From contig JAMBLJ010000134.1 of assembly GCA_023336815.1 (NCBI GenBank), positions 1 to 35,188 of the forward strand: 35,188 bases of DNA, read 5' to 3'. Made by a program: the position numbers and the translations under genes. Below are positions 22,441-30,222 of the stretch, one piece after another (positions within the stretch are counted from its first letter, which is position 1; every line of letters starts with the position of its first letter). The notes under the pieces were generated by a model. That model did no database searches and was not told where the DNA came from. It saw nothing but the letters and a program-made list of their open reading frames with translations. This DNA comes from Actinomycetes bacterium. GTDB taxonomy: Bacteria; Actinomycetota; Acidimicrobiia; Spongiisociales; UBA5794.

Positions 22441-24124
22441 ATTCCTGGACCCGGCGGATGTAGACGATCACGTCCTCGACCTGCTGTTCGGTGAGGACAC
22501 CCGGCATAGGCGGCATCGTGCCTATGCCTGCGAATACGACGGCTCCTATGAGCGTGTCTGACATCTCCTCAGAATCGGTTCCCGGTCCAAGCGCGGGACC
22601 GAAGATGCCCTCGAGACTCTCACCGTGGCACTGTGCACAGGCAGCGTCATACATCTGGAGCCCGGAAAGACCATTGTTCGCCTCCGCAGTCCAGGTCTCA
22701 GGGAGCGCTGGAGGTGATGGCTTGGAAAGAGATACATAGATGAAGAGAACTGAAACCGCCACGAGGACGAACGCGATCCTGAATTCCCATTTCGAGTGAC
22801 CGACCTTCGGAACGAATCCCTTGCCGCTCTTCTCTCGCTTGGCAATTCGTCGTCGCATCACAGACCGGCTGATGAAGAACACAGCGATCGGTAGCACGAT
22901 CGCGAGGAACTGAAGCATCCTGACCATGGAGTTCACCGAGATGTCAAGCCACACCGCGATCACATCATCTCCGCCGGCAACGAAAAGCACGCCGAAGAAC
23001 GCGATCGCAGCCAAACCGATCGAGGTTCGCGTTGGGCGCTCACTCGGCCGATCAAGCAGATGATGGATCTCATGGTCACCGGTCTTCCATGCCTCGAGCC
23101 ACGGCCAGGCATACAGCACGACGAACACTCCACCGGCCAGTACCAGAGACGGGTAAAAGGGGTTCGGTATTTCGAACGGTGCGAACCGCAGTTCCCATGC
23201 CGGCATGAGACGCAGTGCACCTTCAAGCCAGCCGACGTACCAGTCCGGCTGTGACGCAGAACTGACATCGGCCACCCGGAACGGACCGAACATCCAGATC
23301 GGATTGATCTGAATCAGTCCTCCCATACCTGCGAGGACCGCGCCTGTGAGGAAGAAGACACCAACGGCTTTCATCGCGTAAGTTGGCCAGAGTCGAAGAC
23401 CCGTGATCGTGTTCTCGGTCTTGTCCCTACCAGGGAACTGAGTGTGCTTCTGACGTACGAGAATCGCCATGTGTGCAGCGAGTAGAAGTGCGATCAACGT
23501 CGGGACGATCATCACATGAAGAACGAAGAGCCGCGACAGAATGTCAGCACCCGGGAACTCACCCCCGAGGAGTAGAGAAGACAGCCATGGGCCGATGAGA
23601 GGTATCGAGATGATGATCGAGTACCCGATCCGCAGACCGGTGCCCGATAGCTGATCGTCGATCATCGAGTAGCCGGTGAATCCATTGACCATCGCGAGGA
23701 TCAGAAGCGTTACGCCGACCGCCCAGTTCATCTCACGAGGTTTCCTGAAAGCCCCTGTGAAGAAGGTGCGCAAAAGATGGGTCACCATTGCAGCGGCGAA
23801 GATAAGCGCCGCCCAATGATGGACCTGTCTGATGACCAGACCCGACCGCACTGAGAACGAGATGTCGAGCGCGGAGGCATACGCGCGCGACATCTCGACA
23901 CCCTGGAGCGGGACATAGCTGCCCGCATACAGGACCTCTTGCTGGCTCGCATCGAAGAACAAGGTGAGGTATACGCCTGTGCCGACGAGGATAATGAACG
24001 TATACAGGATCACTTCACCGAGGAGGAACGACCAGTGATCCGGGAAGACCTTGTTCAGAACCTCCCTCGTCATACGCGCCGTGCCAAGACGCTCGTCGAC
24101 TCCTCTTATTATTCCGCGCATCAT
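22433..24124 (-). CDS. qcrB: Cytochrome b of the bc complex (QcrB) with C-terminal heme c domain
   Basis: A 563-residue protein. The N-terminal ~420 residues are cytochrome b with the heme histidine pairs in RQVHHWAALIFAAAMVTHLL and LHVMIVPTLIALLLAAHM, and further membrane helices. After another helix (FRIAFVLVAVSVLFIYVSLS) comes a class I cytochrome c domain with CAQCH at residue 496 and a likely methionine ligand in MPPMPG. Actinobacterial QcrB normally has no covalent heme; here one heme c appears to have moved to it while QcrC has only one. It is coupled to qcrA by ATGA overlap. Quinol oxidation by this complex would receive the electrons delivered by EMO and the Soe-type enzyme. Confidence 0.92.
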   Translation of the reverse strand: MMRGIIRGVDERLGTARMTREVLNKVFPDHWSFLLGEVILYTFIILVGTGVYLTLFFDASQQEVLYAGSYVPLQGVEMSRAYASALDISFSVRSGLVIRQVHHWAALIFAAAMVTHLLRTFFTGAFRKPREMNWAVGVTLLILAMVNGFTGYSMIDDQLSGTGLRIGYSIIISIPLIGPWLSSLLLGGEFPGADILSRLFVLHVMIVPTLIALLLAAHMAILVRQKHTQFPGRDKTENTITGLRLWPTYAMKAVGVFFLTGAVLAGMGGLIQINPIWMFGPFRVADVSSASQPDWYVGWLEGALRLMPAWELRFAPFEIPNPFYPSLVLAGGVFVVLYAWPWLEAWKTGDHEIHHLLDRPSERPTRTSIGLAAIAFFGVLFVAGGDDVIAVWLDISVNSMVRMLQFLAIVLPIAVFFISRSVMRRRIAKREKSGKGFVPKVGHSKWEFRIAFVLVAVSVLFIYVSLSKPSPPALPETWTAEANNGLSGLQMYDAACAQCHGESLEGIFGPALGPGTDSEEMSDTLIGAVVFAGIGTMPPMPGVLTEQQVEDVIVYIRRVQESG

Positions 24125-24975
24125 GTGTTGTTCGTCCTATCCCAGTATCCAGGACCTACCGGTTCGGGGTAGTCGGCCTGTGCCACCACGAATCCCTCGG
24201 AATCGATCGCGATCGGGAGTTGCGGGAGCGCCCTCGTGGCTGGACCAAAGCTCGGCCGGCAACCGTCGTTCACATCAAACGTGGATTGATGACAGGGACA
24301 CAGCAGCAGTCCCGTGACGTTCTGGTACAGACCTACACCACATGCAGCGTGTGTGCAGATCTTCGAGTACGCCACCATCCCTTCGGCTACCCAGTCCTCG
24401 CGTCCGCCGATCGGGATGAAGTTGTCCTCGTTGAAGCGGATCAAGAGCGTCGGCGAGTCGGCAGCGCGCGTATGGCCTTCGGGGAAGGCGGTAACGAGCT
24501 CTCCGACACCAAGTTGATCGCTCTTGATCGGGGAACCATCCACCGTGACGAGACGGACACCTTCAGCGAAGTCGGTCTCTCGCAGATCCTGCGATGGGTG
24601 AGGGCCGAGCGAACGGATCGGGAACAGGAGTGCTCCGCCAAGCGCTGCGAGGGCGCCAACGAGAAGCCGCAATACGGTGCGACGCTCTCCTGCGAGTTCT
24701 TCCTCCTCGTCTGAGCCGGTGCGGAAGAAGTCGGACCTGGCCGCGGCCATCTCGGCATCCGAGCTTGCGAGGGTATGGCGGTCTTCTACCGTTTCTTCGT
24801 TTGGCAGATACTTCTTCGTGCCTGTGATGATCCCTACACCGAGACCAGCCAGGGCGTAGAACCAGAGTAGTCCCTCGAGCTGCGGCTGGCCTCCGGTGCT
24901 GTAGACGACGAGCAAGCCAAGCCCTGAAACGATCGACACGATGAACGAGATCTGCGGTGCCTTCGATCTACGCAC
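24121..24975 (-). CDS. qcrA: Rieske iron-sulfur subunit (QcrA), three-helix actinobacterial type
   Basis: The protein has about 284 residues from GTG 24975, which follows TTGGAGACCGTC and overlaps the qcrC stop; the track start is a TTG at 24987. Three membrane helices precede the head: FIVSIVSGLGLLVVYS, FYALAGLGVGIITG and LVGALAALGGALLFPI. The [2Fe-2S] ligands are in CTHAACG and CPCHQSTFD, so Cys-His pairs and bridging cysteines are complete. Three helices instead of one is a hallmark of actinobacterial QcrA. It is the middle gene of qcrCAB. Confidence 0.92.
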   Translation of the reverse strand: MRRSKAPQISFIVSIVSGLGLLVVYSTGGQPQLEGLLWFYALAGLGVGIITGTKKYLPNEETVEDRHTLASSDAEMAAARSDFFRTGSDEEEELAGERRTVLRLLVGALAALGGALLFPIRSLGPHPSQDLRETDFAEGVRLVTVDGSPIKSDQLGVGELVTAFPEGHTRAADSPTLLIRFNEDNFIPIGGREDWVAEGMVAYSKICTHAACGVGLYQNVTGLLLCPCHQSTFDVNDGCRPSFGPATRALPQLPIAIDSEGFVVAQADYPEPVGPGYWDRTNNT

Positions 24976-25504
24976 GACGGTCTCCAATCCACATCAGCCC
25001 GAGCACGATGGCGCTCATGCCGACCGCCCACGCAACGAATCCTTCCACCACTGGCCCGACACGGCCGATGGGCGCACCGCCAGGATCATCTGGATTCTGG
25101 AGATACAGCGTGTAGGTCACGATCTGTTCCAGTTCCTCGTCCGAAATGCTTTGGGGTCCAAAGAACGGCATCTCTCCAGGACCCCCCCGAATCGCCGCAG
25201 CGATCTCAAGCGACGAGAAACCTGTGATCGGGGGCACGTTTCCCCGGAAACTGAGCGCACCGCCAAGACCGGTCGCAGCGTGGCAGGCCGAACATTCGGA
25301 TCGGTACAGCTCGCCGCCGATAGAGAGATCGTTGCGAGGGACAATCGGTTCCTCGAACGGCTCCGGCTCGGTGGACTCGACACCTTCACTTTCGGTGTTC
25401 CCCTCCGTTGCGAGAGCTGGCACCGCAACAAGAAGAACGACCACCAAGAACATCAATGCGGTGACGTAGCGGGTGGGGCGATGGTGATCACCTTCGGCTG
25501 ACAT
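24968..25504 (-). CDS. qcrC: Membrane-anchored monoheme cytochrome c subunit (QcrC-like)
   Basis: The start ATG 25504 lies behind AGGAGGTGTG; GTG 25507 is also possible. The ~178-residue protein has an N-terminal hydrophobic segment (YVTALMFLVVVLLVAVPALA), an acidic linker, one heme motif CSACH with a methionine ligand likely in GEMPFFGP, and a C-terminal helix (FVAWAVGMSAIVLGLMWIG). Classical actinobacterial QcrC has two heme c domains; only one is present. Together with the heme c on QcrB, the complex would still have two. It is the first gene of qcrCAB. Confidence 0.9.
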   Translation of the reverse strand: MSAEGDHHRPTRYVTALMFLVVVLLVAVPALATEGNTESEGVESTEPEPFEEPIVPRNDLSIGGELYRSECSACHAATGLGGALSFRGNVPPITGFSSLEIAAAIRGGPGEMPFFGPQSISDEELEQIVTYTLYLQNPDDPGGAPIGRVGPVVEGFVAWAVGMSAIVLGLMWIGDRRA

Positions 25505-25550
25505 CACACCTCCTGTTCAAGCGTTTCATGCTGTCAGATCGTGTTCGATA

Positions 25551-25579
25551 ATTCTATAGTAGCTCACTGAGGAACTCAA
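25551..25579 (-). promoter_or_regulatory. Promoter of qcrCAB
   Basis: On the minus strand TTGAGT (25579-25574) and TAGAAT (25556-25551) stand 17 bases apart, 4/6 and 5/6 matches to the housekeeping consensus, about 45 bases before the qcrC start. The 227-bp divergent region also contains the upstream sequence of the hexaheme gene, for which I see no equally good promoter. Confidence 0.6.
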
Positions 25580-25731
25580 CATTAGCTTCTCGATGGACGC
25601 GAGGCGAACGGCAAGTCAACGGCCACAACACATAGTTGCACTATTTCGAGTTGCCGAATTCCTTAGTAACGATGTAAACTTCTCGATGAAGCGGAATTAT
25701 TTTCCTCATCCACGATGGAGACGGAGGCGAA

Positions 25732-27870
25732 ATGGCAACCAGACTGCGCAGGATCACGTTCACCGGACCACTCTCCGTGGCGCTCCTCGCCATCCTCGTG
25801 ATGAGTCCGGCGCTTGGACAAACCAACACCAAACCGATCGCCGACATCACAGCTACACCGTCGTCGGGCGACGTTGGATCATTCATCTTCTTCGATGCAA
25901 CCGCATCGCGCGATGCCGATGGAACCATTGCCACGTACGTGTGGGACTTCGGCGACGGATCCCCGGTCGTGACAGTAAACGCGCTTGAAGCTGAGCAGAT
26001 ATATCACAGCTTCGGGACATCCGGCACCTACACCGTCAGCTTGATCGTGACCGACGACCAGGGCCTGGAGAGTGATCCTGCTGGCGCCTCGTCGAGCCTC
26101 TCTGTCTCCATTGGTGTTCCACCGACACCAACAACAACCACCCCACCGACCGTCAGCGGATCCTCGCTATTTGCAAGCACGTGTGCTGCGTGTCACACGA
26201 AGGCGAACCTCTCCGGTCGCGGTCTCAGCAGCGCCCAACTCGTCACCATCATGTCGAGCGGCGCAATGAAGAGCCAGGCATCGAGCCTCAACGCAACACA
26301 GATCAAAGCCGTCGCCGACTACATCTCACCCGGTGGCGCCACGCCGCCGACACCTGCCACGACAACAACAACGACACCTGCTGGAACCAACCCACCGACC
26401 GCCAGCGGATCTTCGTTGTTCGCAAGCAGCTGTGCTGCGTGTCATACGAAGGCGAACCTCTCCGGTCGCGGTCTCAGCAGCGCCCAGCTCGTCACCATCA
26501 TGTCGAGCGGCGCAATGAAGAGCCAGGCATCGAGCCTCAACGCAACACAGATCAAAGCCGTGGCGCGCTACCTCACTCCCGCATCGAGCGGTGGGACCAA
26601 CCCCACAACCACGACGACCACACCCGGTGCTGCTGCAAGCGGGAGTTCGGTGTACACAGCGAAGTGTGCTGCGTGCCACGGAAGTACCGGCGAAGGAGGT
26701 GTTGGCCCGTCACTCAGAACATCGACGTGGAGCAAGTCCGCAACGCTCGATGCGGTGGCCAACGGTGTTGGTTCGATGCCTGGGTTCTCAAGCGCTTTGA
26801 GCAGTGCGGAAGTCGATGCGGTGTCGAGCTACTCCGTGCGCCTTCAGTCGGCTACAACAACAGCCCCGACTGATTCGCCGCAGAACGTCGAAGGAAGCGA
26901 CATCTACACGTCCGAGTGCGCGGCGTGTCACGGCGCCTCGGGTGAGGGCGGTACCGGCTACGGACCGTCACTACGTACCTCATTCATGTCGCTAGCCCAA
27001 ACGACGAGTGCTATCACGAACGGCATAGGTGGAATGCCTTCATTCGATACCAAGCTGGACGAGAGCCAGATCGCATCCGTTGCGTCCTTCTCGGTTGCAT
27101 TCCAGACAGCAGAGCCACTCCCCGAGCCCGAAGTCGAGGTTCCAGGAGATGGATCTGAGGCCGCTGTTGCATACGATGCGAACTGTGCGGCATGTCACGG
27201 AGCGCAAGGCGAAGGCGGTATCGGACCATCACTTCAGACCTCGACGGCGGGGGTCGACGCCACCATCGGCGCGATCGCCCACGGCGTCGGCACCATGCCC
27301 GGGTTCTCTGCCGGACTCACTGAAGAGATGATCGCGGCACTCGCTGAGTACAGCGTTGGGTTCCAGAGTGGACAGCCAGGAGAGCCTGCCGAGACAGGAA
27401 CGACAGGGTCGGCGGGTGCGGTAACGGCCGAGGGTGCCCAGTTGTTCGCATCGAACTGTGCCATCTGCCACGGCGCGACGGGTGAAGGCGCCTCGGCTGC
27501 GCCGATCAACGTACCCTTCGCCAACGAGCAACTCGTAGAGATCATCCAGGTCGGCATCGCCGACATGCCCGGATTCGCATCAGCCCTCTCGGACGAACAA
27601 ATCGTCGTTCTTGCTGACTACGTCCACGCACTCGCGGCGGAAGCGGCGCCAACGACCACCGTTGCGGCGTCGGGAAACGAGTACATCGTGGCCATCCAGC
27701 CGAGTAAGTACGTCGAGTTCGACACGGATCGGACCTCGGTTCCTCTCGATGCGAACGCGAGAGTCGGTCTGGCACTCGCTTCGATCGCTTTGCTCGGAGC
27801 CATCGCCTACTGGCAGGTGCAGGAGGCCAAGGATCCCAACGACGTGGCTCCCGACGGCGCAGGTGACTAG
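25732..27870 (+). CDS. Exported PKD-domain hexaheme c-type cytochrome with C-terminal anchor
   Basis: A 712-residue protein. A signal peptide (residues 1-29, LSVALLAILVMSPALGQ) is followed by a PKD domain (about 35-125; YVWDFGDGSP, YTVSLIVTDDQG). Six heme c domains have CxxCH at about residues 151, 234, 312, 396, 485 and 576 (five CAACH, one CAICH), separated by Thr/Pro-rich linkers. Most contain a candidate Met ligand (GSMPGFS, GGMPSFD, GTMPGFS, ADMPGFA). Near the C-terminus is one membrane helix (VGLALASIALLGAIAYW). Domains 1 and 2 have KxNLSGRG and GAMKSQ instead of MPGF and are a recent duplication. It likely conducts electrons outside the membrane, perhaps from the bc complex encoded divergently. 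The ATG has GGAGGCGAA in front. Confidence 0.87.
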   Translation: MATRLRRITFTGPLSVALLAILVMSPALGQTNTKPIADITATPSSGDVGSFIFFDATASRDADGTIATYVWDFGDGSPVVTVNALEAEQIYHSFGTSGTYTVSLIVTDDQGLESDPAGASSSLSVSIGVPPTPTTTTPPTVSGSSLFASTCAACHTKANLSGRGLSSAQLVTIMSSGAMKSQASSLNATQIKAVADYISPGGATPPTPATTTTTTPAGTNPPTASGSSLFASSCAACHTKANLSGRGLSSAQLVTIMSSGAMKSQASSLNATQIKAVARYLTPASSGGTNPTTTTTTPGAAASGSSVYTAKCAACHGSTGEGGVGPSLRTSTWSKSATLDAVANGVGSMPGFSSALSSAEVDAVSSYSVRLQSATTTAPTDSPQNVEGSDIYTSECAACHGASGEGGTGYGPSLRTSFMSLAQTTSAITNGIGGMPSFDTKLDESQIASVASFSVAFQTAEPLPEPEVEVPGDGSEAAVAYDANCAACHGAQGEGGIGPSLQTSTAGVDATIGAIAHGVGTMPGFSAGLTEEMIAALAEYSVGFQSGQPGEPAETGTTGSAGAVTAEGAQLFASNCAICHGATGEGASAAPINVPFANEQLVEIIQVGIADMPGFASALSDEQIVVLADYVHALAAEAAPTTTVAASGNEYIVAIQPSKYVEFDTDRTSVPLDANARVGLALASIALLGAIAYWQVQEAKDPNDVAPDGAGD
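26143..26325 (+). repeat. Intragenic tandem repeat unit 1 (heme domain 1)
   Basis: This segment recurs 249 bp (83 codons) downstream with only a few, mostly synonymous, differences. The stretch GCGAACCTCTCCGGTCGC through the codons for SAQLVTIMSSGAMKSQASSLNATQIKAV is nearly base-identical, so the duplication is young or is kept uniform by gene conversion. Confidence 0.85.
26392..26574 (+). repeat. Intragenic tandem repeat unit 2 (heme domain 2)
   Basis: This is the second unit of the 249-bp tandem duplication encoding heme domains 1 and 2 of the PKD cytochrome. Differences cluster at the ends of the unit (for example cacacgaag against catacgaag), and the middle is nearly identical. Confidence 0.85.
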
Positions 27871-27905
27871 TGCTGCGGTGACGGGAACGAAGGTCAGAAA
27901 CCGAT

Positions 27906-27934
27906 TTGACATAGTTAGTTAGTAAGTATCTAAT
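27906..27934 (+). promoter_or_regulatory. Strong promoter of the tetraheme cytochrome gene
   Basis: TTGACA (6/6) and TCTAAT (5/6) are separated by 17 bases, 31 bases before the ATG at 27965. The spacer is a TAGT-repeat (TAGTTAGTTAGTAAGTA). The gene can therefore be transcribed independently of the hexaheme gene ending at 27870. Confidence 0.72.
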
Positions 27935-27964
27935 GATTAGCTAAGGGATGGAAAGGTGGAGAAG

Positions 27965-29479
27965 ATGAACAGACGGATTTCGGTACCAACGATCGTATCC
28001 GTACTGGCAGCGATGATCGTGGTGTACGGGGCCGTGTCAGGACTCGCCGCCGTTACGTCGACTCAGCCGCCGGCTCCGCCCTCCGCTGTCACTCCCCAAG
28101 CGATCACCACGGGCGTAGCCGCAGCACAGGCAACGACGCCTATTGCAAATGATGACTCCTACTCCGTGGCGCTCGGTGCCACGTTGACGGTTTCCGCTCC
28201 AGGTGTCCTCGCAAACGACGTGAACGCATCCCAGGCCATACCGCTAACCGCTCCCTCCAAGGGTTCGCTCACCCTCTTGCGCACCGGTCGCTTCGTCTAC
28301 GACCCGCAGGGGGCAACAGGAACGGTGACGTTCTCGTACAAGGCAAGCAATGGCTCAGCAATGTCCAACAACGCCGCCGTGACGATCACGATCTCTGGCG
28401 GCCCGGGAACCACTGCGGTCAACGCCCCCGGCTCGAACGGTGCTGCCCTCTACTCGGCGTCCTGCGCTGCGTGCCACGGGGCGGATGGCAACTCGATCGC
28501 GAAGGCGCCGCTCGGCCCCACGGGTCTCTCGAACGCACAACTCGTCAACGTTCTGTCCCCTGGCGGCAAGATGAGTTCGTACACATCAGCAATGTCCACG
28601 GCTGACATTCAGGCGGTTGCGGACTACGTCGGAACACTTGGTGTTTCAACACCAACACCAACACCAACCGTGCCGCCCGTGGTTACGACTCCGCCACCGC
28701 CCACAACCGCAACACCGAGCGCAGCAGCAACGCTGTTCGCCAACACGTGCGCCGGATGTCACTCGCAGTCCAACCTCGCAAGTCGAGGCATCTCCAACGC
28801 CAACCTCGTCGCCATCATGACTACGGGAGCGATGAAGACCCAGGCGGCGAACCTGAGCCCGTCCGATATCACAGCGGTTGCCGCCTTCATCAACGGACCA
28901 ACCCAAGGACCAACGACACCACAGGGAACACCTGCATCGGTGGCTCCCACCACCGGTGCATCGGCGTACGTCGCATTCTGCGGAGCCTGCCATGGTGCTA
29001 ACGGATCAGGTACGGCGCTCGGCCCCGACATCGTCGGCGAGAGCAGGTCGGAGATCATTGATGTCGTGAGGAAGGGCGACGGTACGATGCCGGCCTTCTC
29101 AGCGGCGGCGCTCAGCGACAAACTTCTTGCAGATCTCGCGACCTACATGGAAACATTCACATCGTCTGGCGGATCCGGCGACGATGATGGCCATGGAGCG
29201 ACCGTTGGCAGCGGAGATGGGCCGTCCGTGTACACGTCGTTCTGTGCAGCATGCCATGGACCGAACGGGCGGGGTACGTCGCTTGGCCCTGACATCGTGG
29301 GCGAAGAGTCTTCTGAGATCTTCAAGGTTGTGAGAAAGGGTGACGGCACGATGCCAGCCTTCTCCTTCCAGACCCTCAGCGACAAGCAGCTTGCGGCTCT
29401 TGCGGACTACATCGGATCGTGGAGCTCAAGCGATGACGACCACGACAAGGGTGATTCCAAGGACGAGGACGACCACTGA
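27965..29479 (+). CDS. Exported tetraheme c-type cytochrome with N-terminal cadherin-like domain
   Basis: The start ATG 27965 is preceded by AAAGGTGGAG; a GTG at 27956 is the track start. The ~504-residue protein has a signal-like hydrophobic segment (IVSVLAAMIVVYGAVSGLAAV) and then a bacterial Ig/cadherin-like domain (about 60-145) with the typical NDDSYSVALGATLTVSAPGVLANDV. Four heme c motifs follow: CAACH ~167, CAGCH ~262, CGACH ~339, CAACH ~427. Domains 3 and 4 share VRKGDGTMPAFS and LGPDIVGE and are an older duplicate pair. The C-terminus SSDDDHDKGDSKDEDDH is very acidic and His-rich, with no membrane anchor. It is likely secreted or cell-wall-associated and may work with the hexaheme protein in extracytoplasmic electron transfer. 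Confidence 0.86.
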   Translation: MNRRISVPTIVSVLAAMIVVYGAVSGLAAVTSTQPPAPPSAVTPQAITTGVAAAQATTPIANDDSYSVALGATLTVSAPGVLANDVNASQAIPLTAPSKGSLTLLRTGRFVYDPQGATGTVTFSYKASNGSAMSNNAAVTITISGGPGTTAVNAPGSNGAALYSASCAACHGADGNSIAKAPLGPTGLSNAQLVNVLSPGGKMSSYTSAMSTADIQAVADYVGTLGVSTPTPTPTVPPVVTTPPPPTTATPSAAATLFANTCAGCHSQSNLASRGISNANLVAIMTTGAMKTQAANLSPSDITAVAAFINGPTQGPTTPQGTPASVAPTTGASAYVAFCGACHGANGSGTALGPDIVGESRSEIIDVVRKGDGTMPAFSAAALSDKLLADLATYMETFTSSGGSGDDDGHGATVGSGDGPSVYTSFCAACHGPNGRGTSLGPDIVGEESSEIFKVVRKGDGTMPAFSFQTLSDKQLAALADYIGSWSSSDDDHDKGDSKDEDDH

Positions 29480-29505
29480 CCTCCGTCGGGAACGTGCGAT
29501 CCAGT

Positions 29506-29540
29506 AAGAGGTGGGAGGCCCAAGAGGTCTCCCACCTCTT
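29506..29540 (+). terminator. Rho-independent-like terminator
   Basis: AAGAGGTGGGAG and CTCCCACCTCTT form a perfect 12-bp stem with an 11-base loop, 26 bases after the tetraheme stop. Only a short T run follows, but the leading A residues and the symmetry suit a bidirectional terminator for this gene and the convergent one at 29573. Confidence 0.75.
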
Positions 29541-29572
29541 TGTCAGACCCGGTCCCGAGTGACTCGAAACGT

Positions 29573-30157
29573 TCAGCGCGGTTGTGATCTCTTACGTTTG
29601 CCGCCGAGGGTCGATCGATCGGCAGCCTCAGCACCGGTGATCGAAAGCGATCCCCCGACCAGCTCCATTCTCCGTGTGATCGCATCCCGGAACCGCTTGG
29701 GAAAGGCACCGAATCCCGTCAATGGAACGGTTTCTCCTCGAGCGAACCTCATCCGCTCTTCGCCTTCCACGATCCCTGGCGGAGGCGGCATGAGAGGCTG
29801 CCCAGGCACATGTCCCGCCTCGAGCCGGGTGATCTCTCCCCCGGCGTCTGGATCTATCGCGATTCGGACATACCAAGGAAGAAAGTCGGCCGTCTCGTCG
29901 AAATCGAGACGGATCTCTACAACCGCCTCGAACGGCACCCGGTAGGCACTATCGGAATCGTCGGAACCCACAACGAGGAAGAGGGCGCTGTCGGAGAGAA
30001 GCCAGAAGATGACGGCGCGTTCACCGCTCCGTGAGTCCAACCCTGCCGCAGAACGATCCAGCGATTCGCCTCCGATCGTCAGGGGCTTTGCCTTCGTCTT
30101 GGCTTCCCCACGGCCGAGTTCGAGGACCGTCTGTTTGAAGGTGTGCAGGATGGGCAT
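29573..30157 (-). CDS. Hypothetical protein of 194 residues
   Basis: I do not recognise the family. The likely start is ATG 30157 (MPILHTFKQTVLELGRGEAK); the longer track ORF crosses into the neighbour's upstream region and has an implausible N-terminus. It is a soluble protein with a hydrophobic strand pair (RAVIFWLLSDSALFLVVGSDD, YRVPFEAVVEIRLDFDETA) reminiscent of a PH-like or bPH barrel, followed by a proline-rich loop (GQPLMPPPPGIVEGE) and a basic C-terminus (GGKRKRSQPR). No signal peptide. It converges with the tetraheme gene and diverges from the CPBP gene. Confidence 0.62.
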   Translation of the reverse strand: MPILHTFKQTVLELGRGEAKTKAKPLTIGGESLDRSAAGLDSRSGERAVIFWLLSDSALFLVVGSDDSDSAYRVPFEAVVEIRLDFDETADFLPWYVRIAIDPDAGGEITRLEAGHVPGQPLMPPPPGIVEGEERMRFARGETVPLTGFGAFPKRFRDAITRRMELVGGSLSITGAEAADRSTLGGKRKRSQPR

Positions 30158-30222
30158 GGAGAAAGGGTACCCGAGTCGGTGTGTGGCAACTTCAGCACCA
30201 CTTCGGTCTACCGTTCGGCGCG

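Noticed and set aside
25635-25731. Promoter of the hexaheme gene
   Set aside because: TTGCAC and TTGCCG hexamers are present, but no -10 element stands at 16-18 bases with more than three or four matches.
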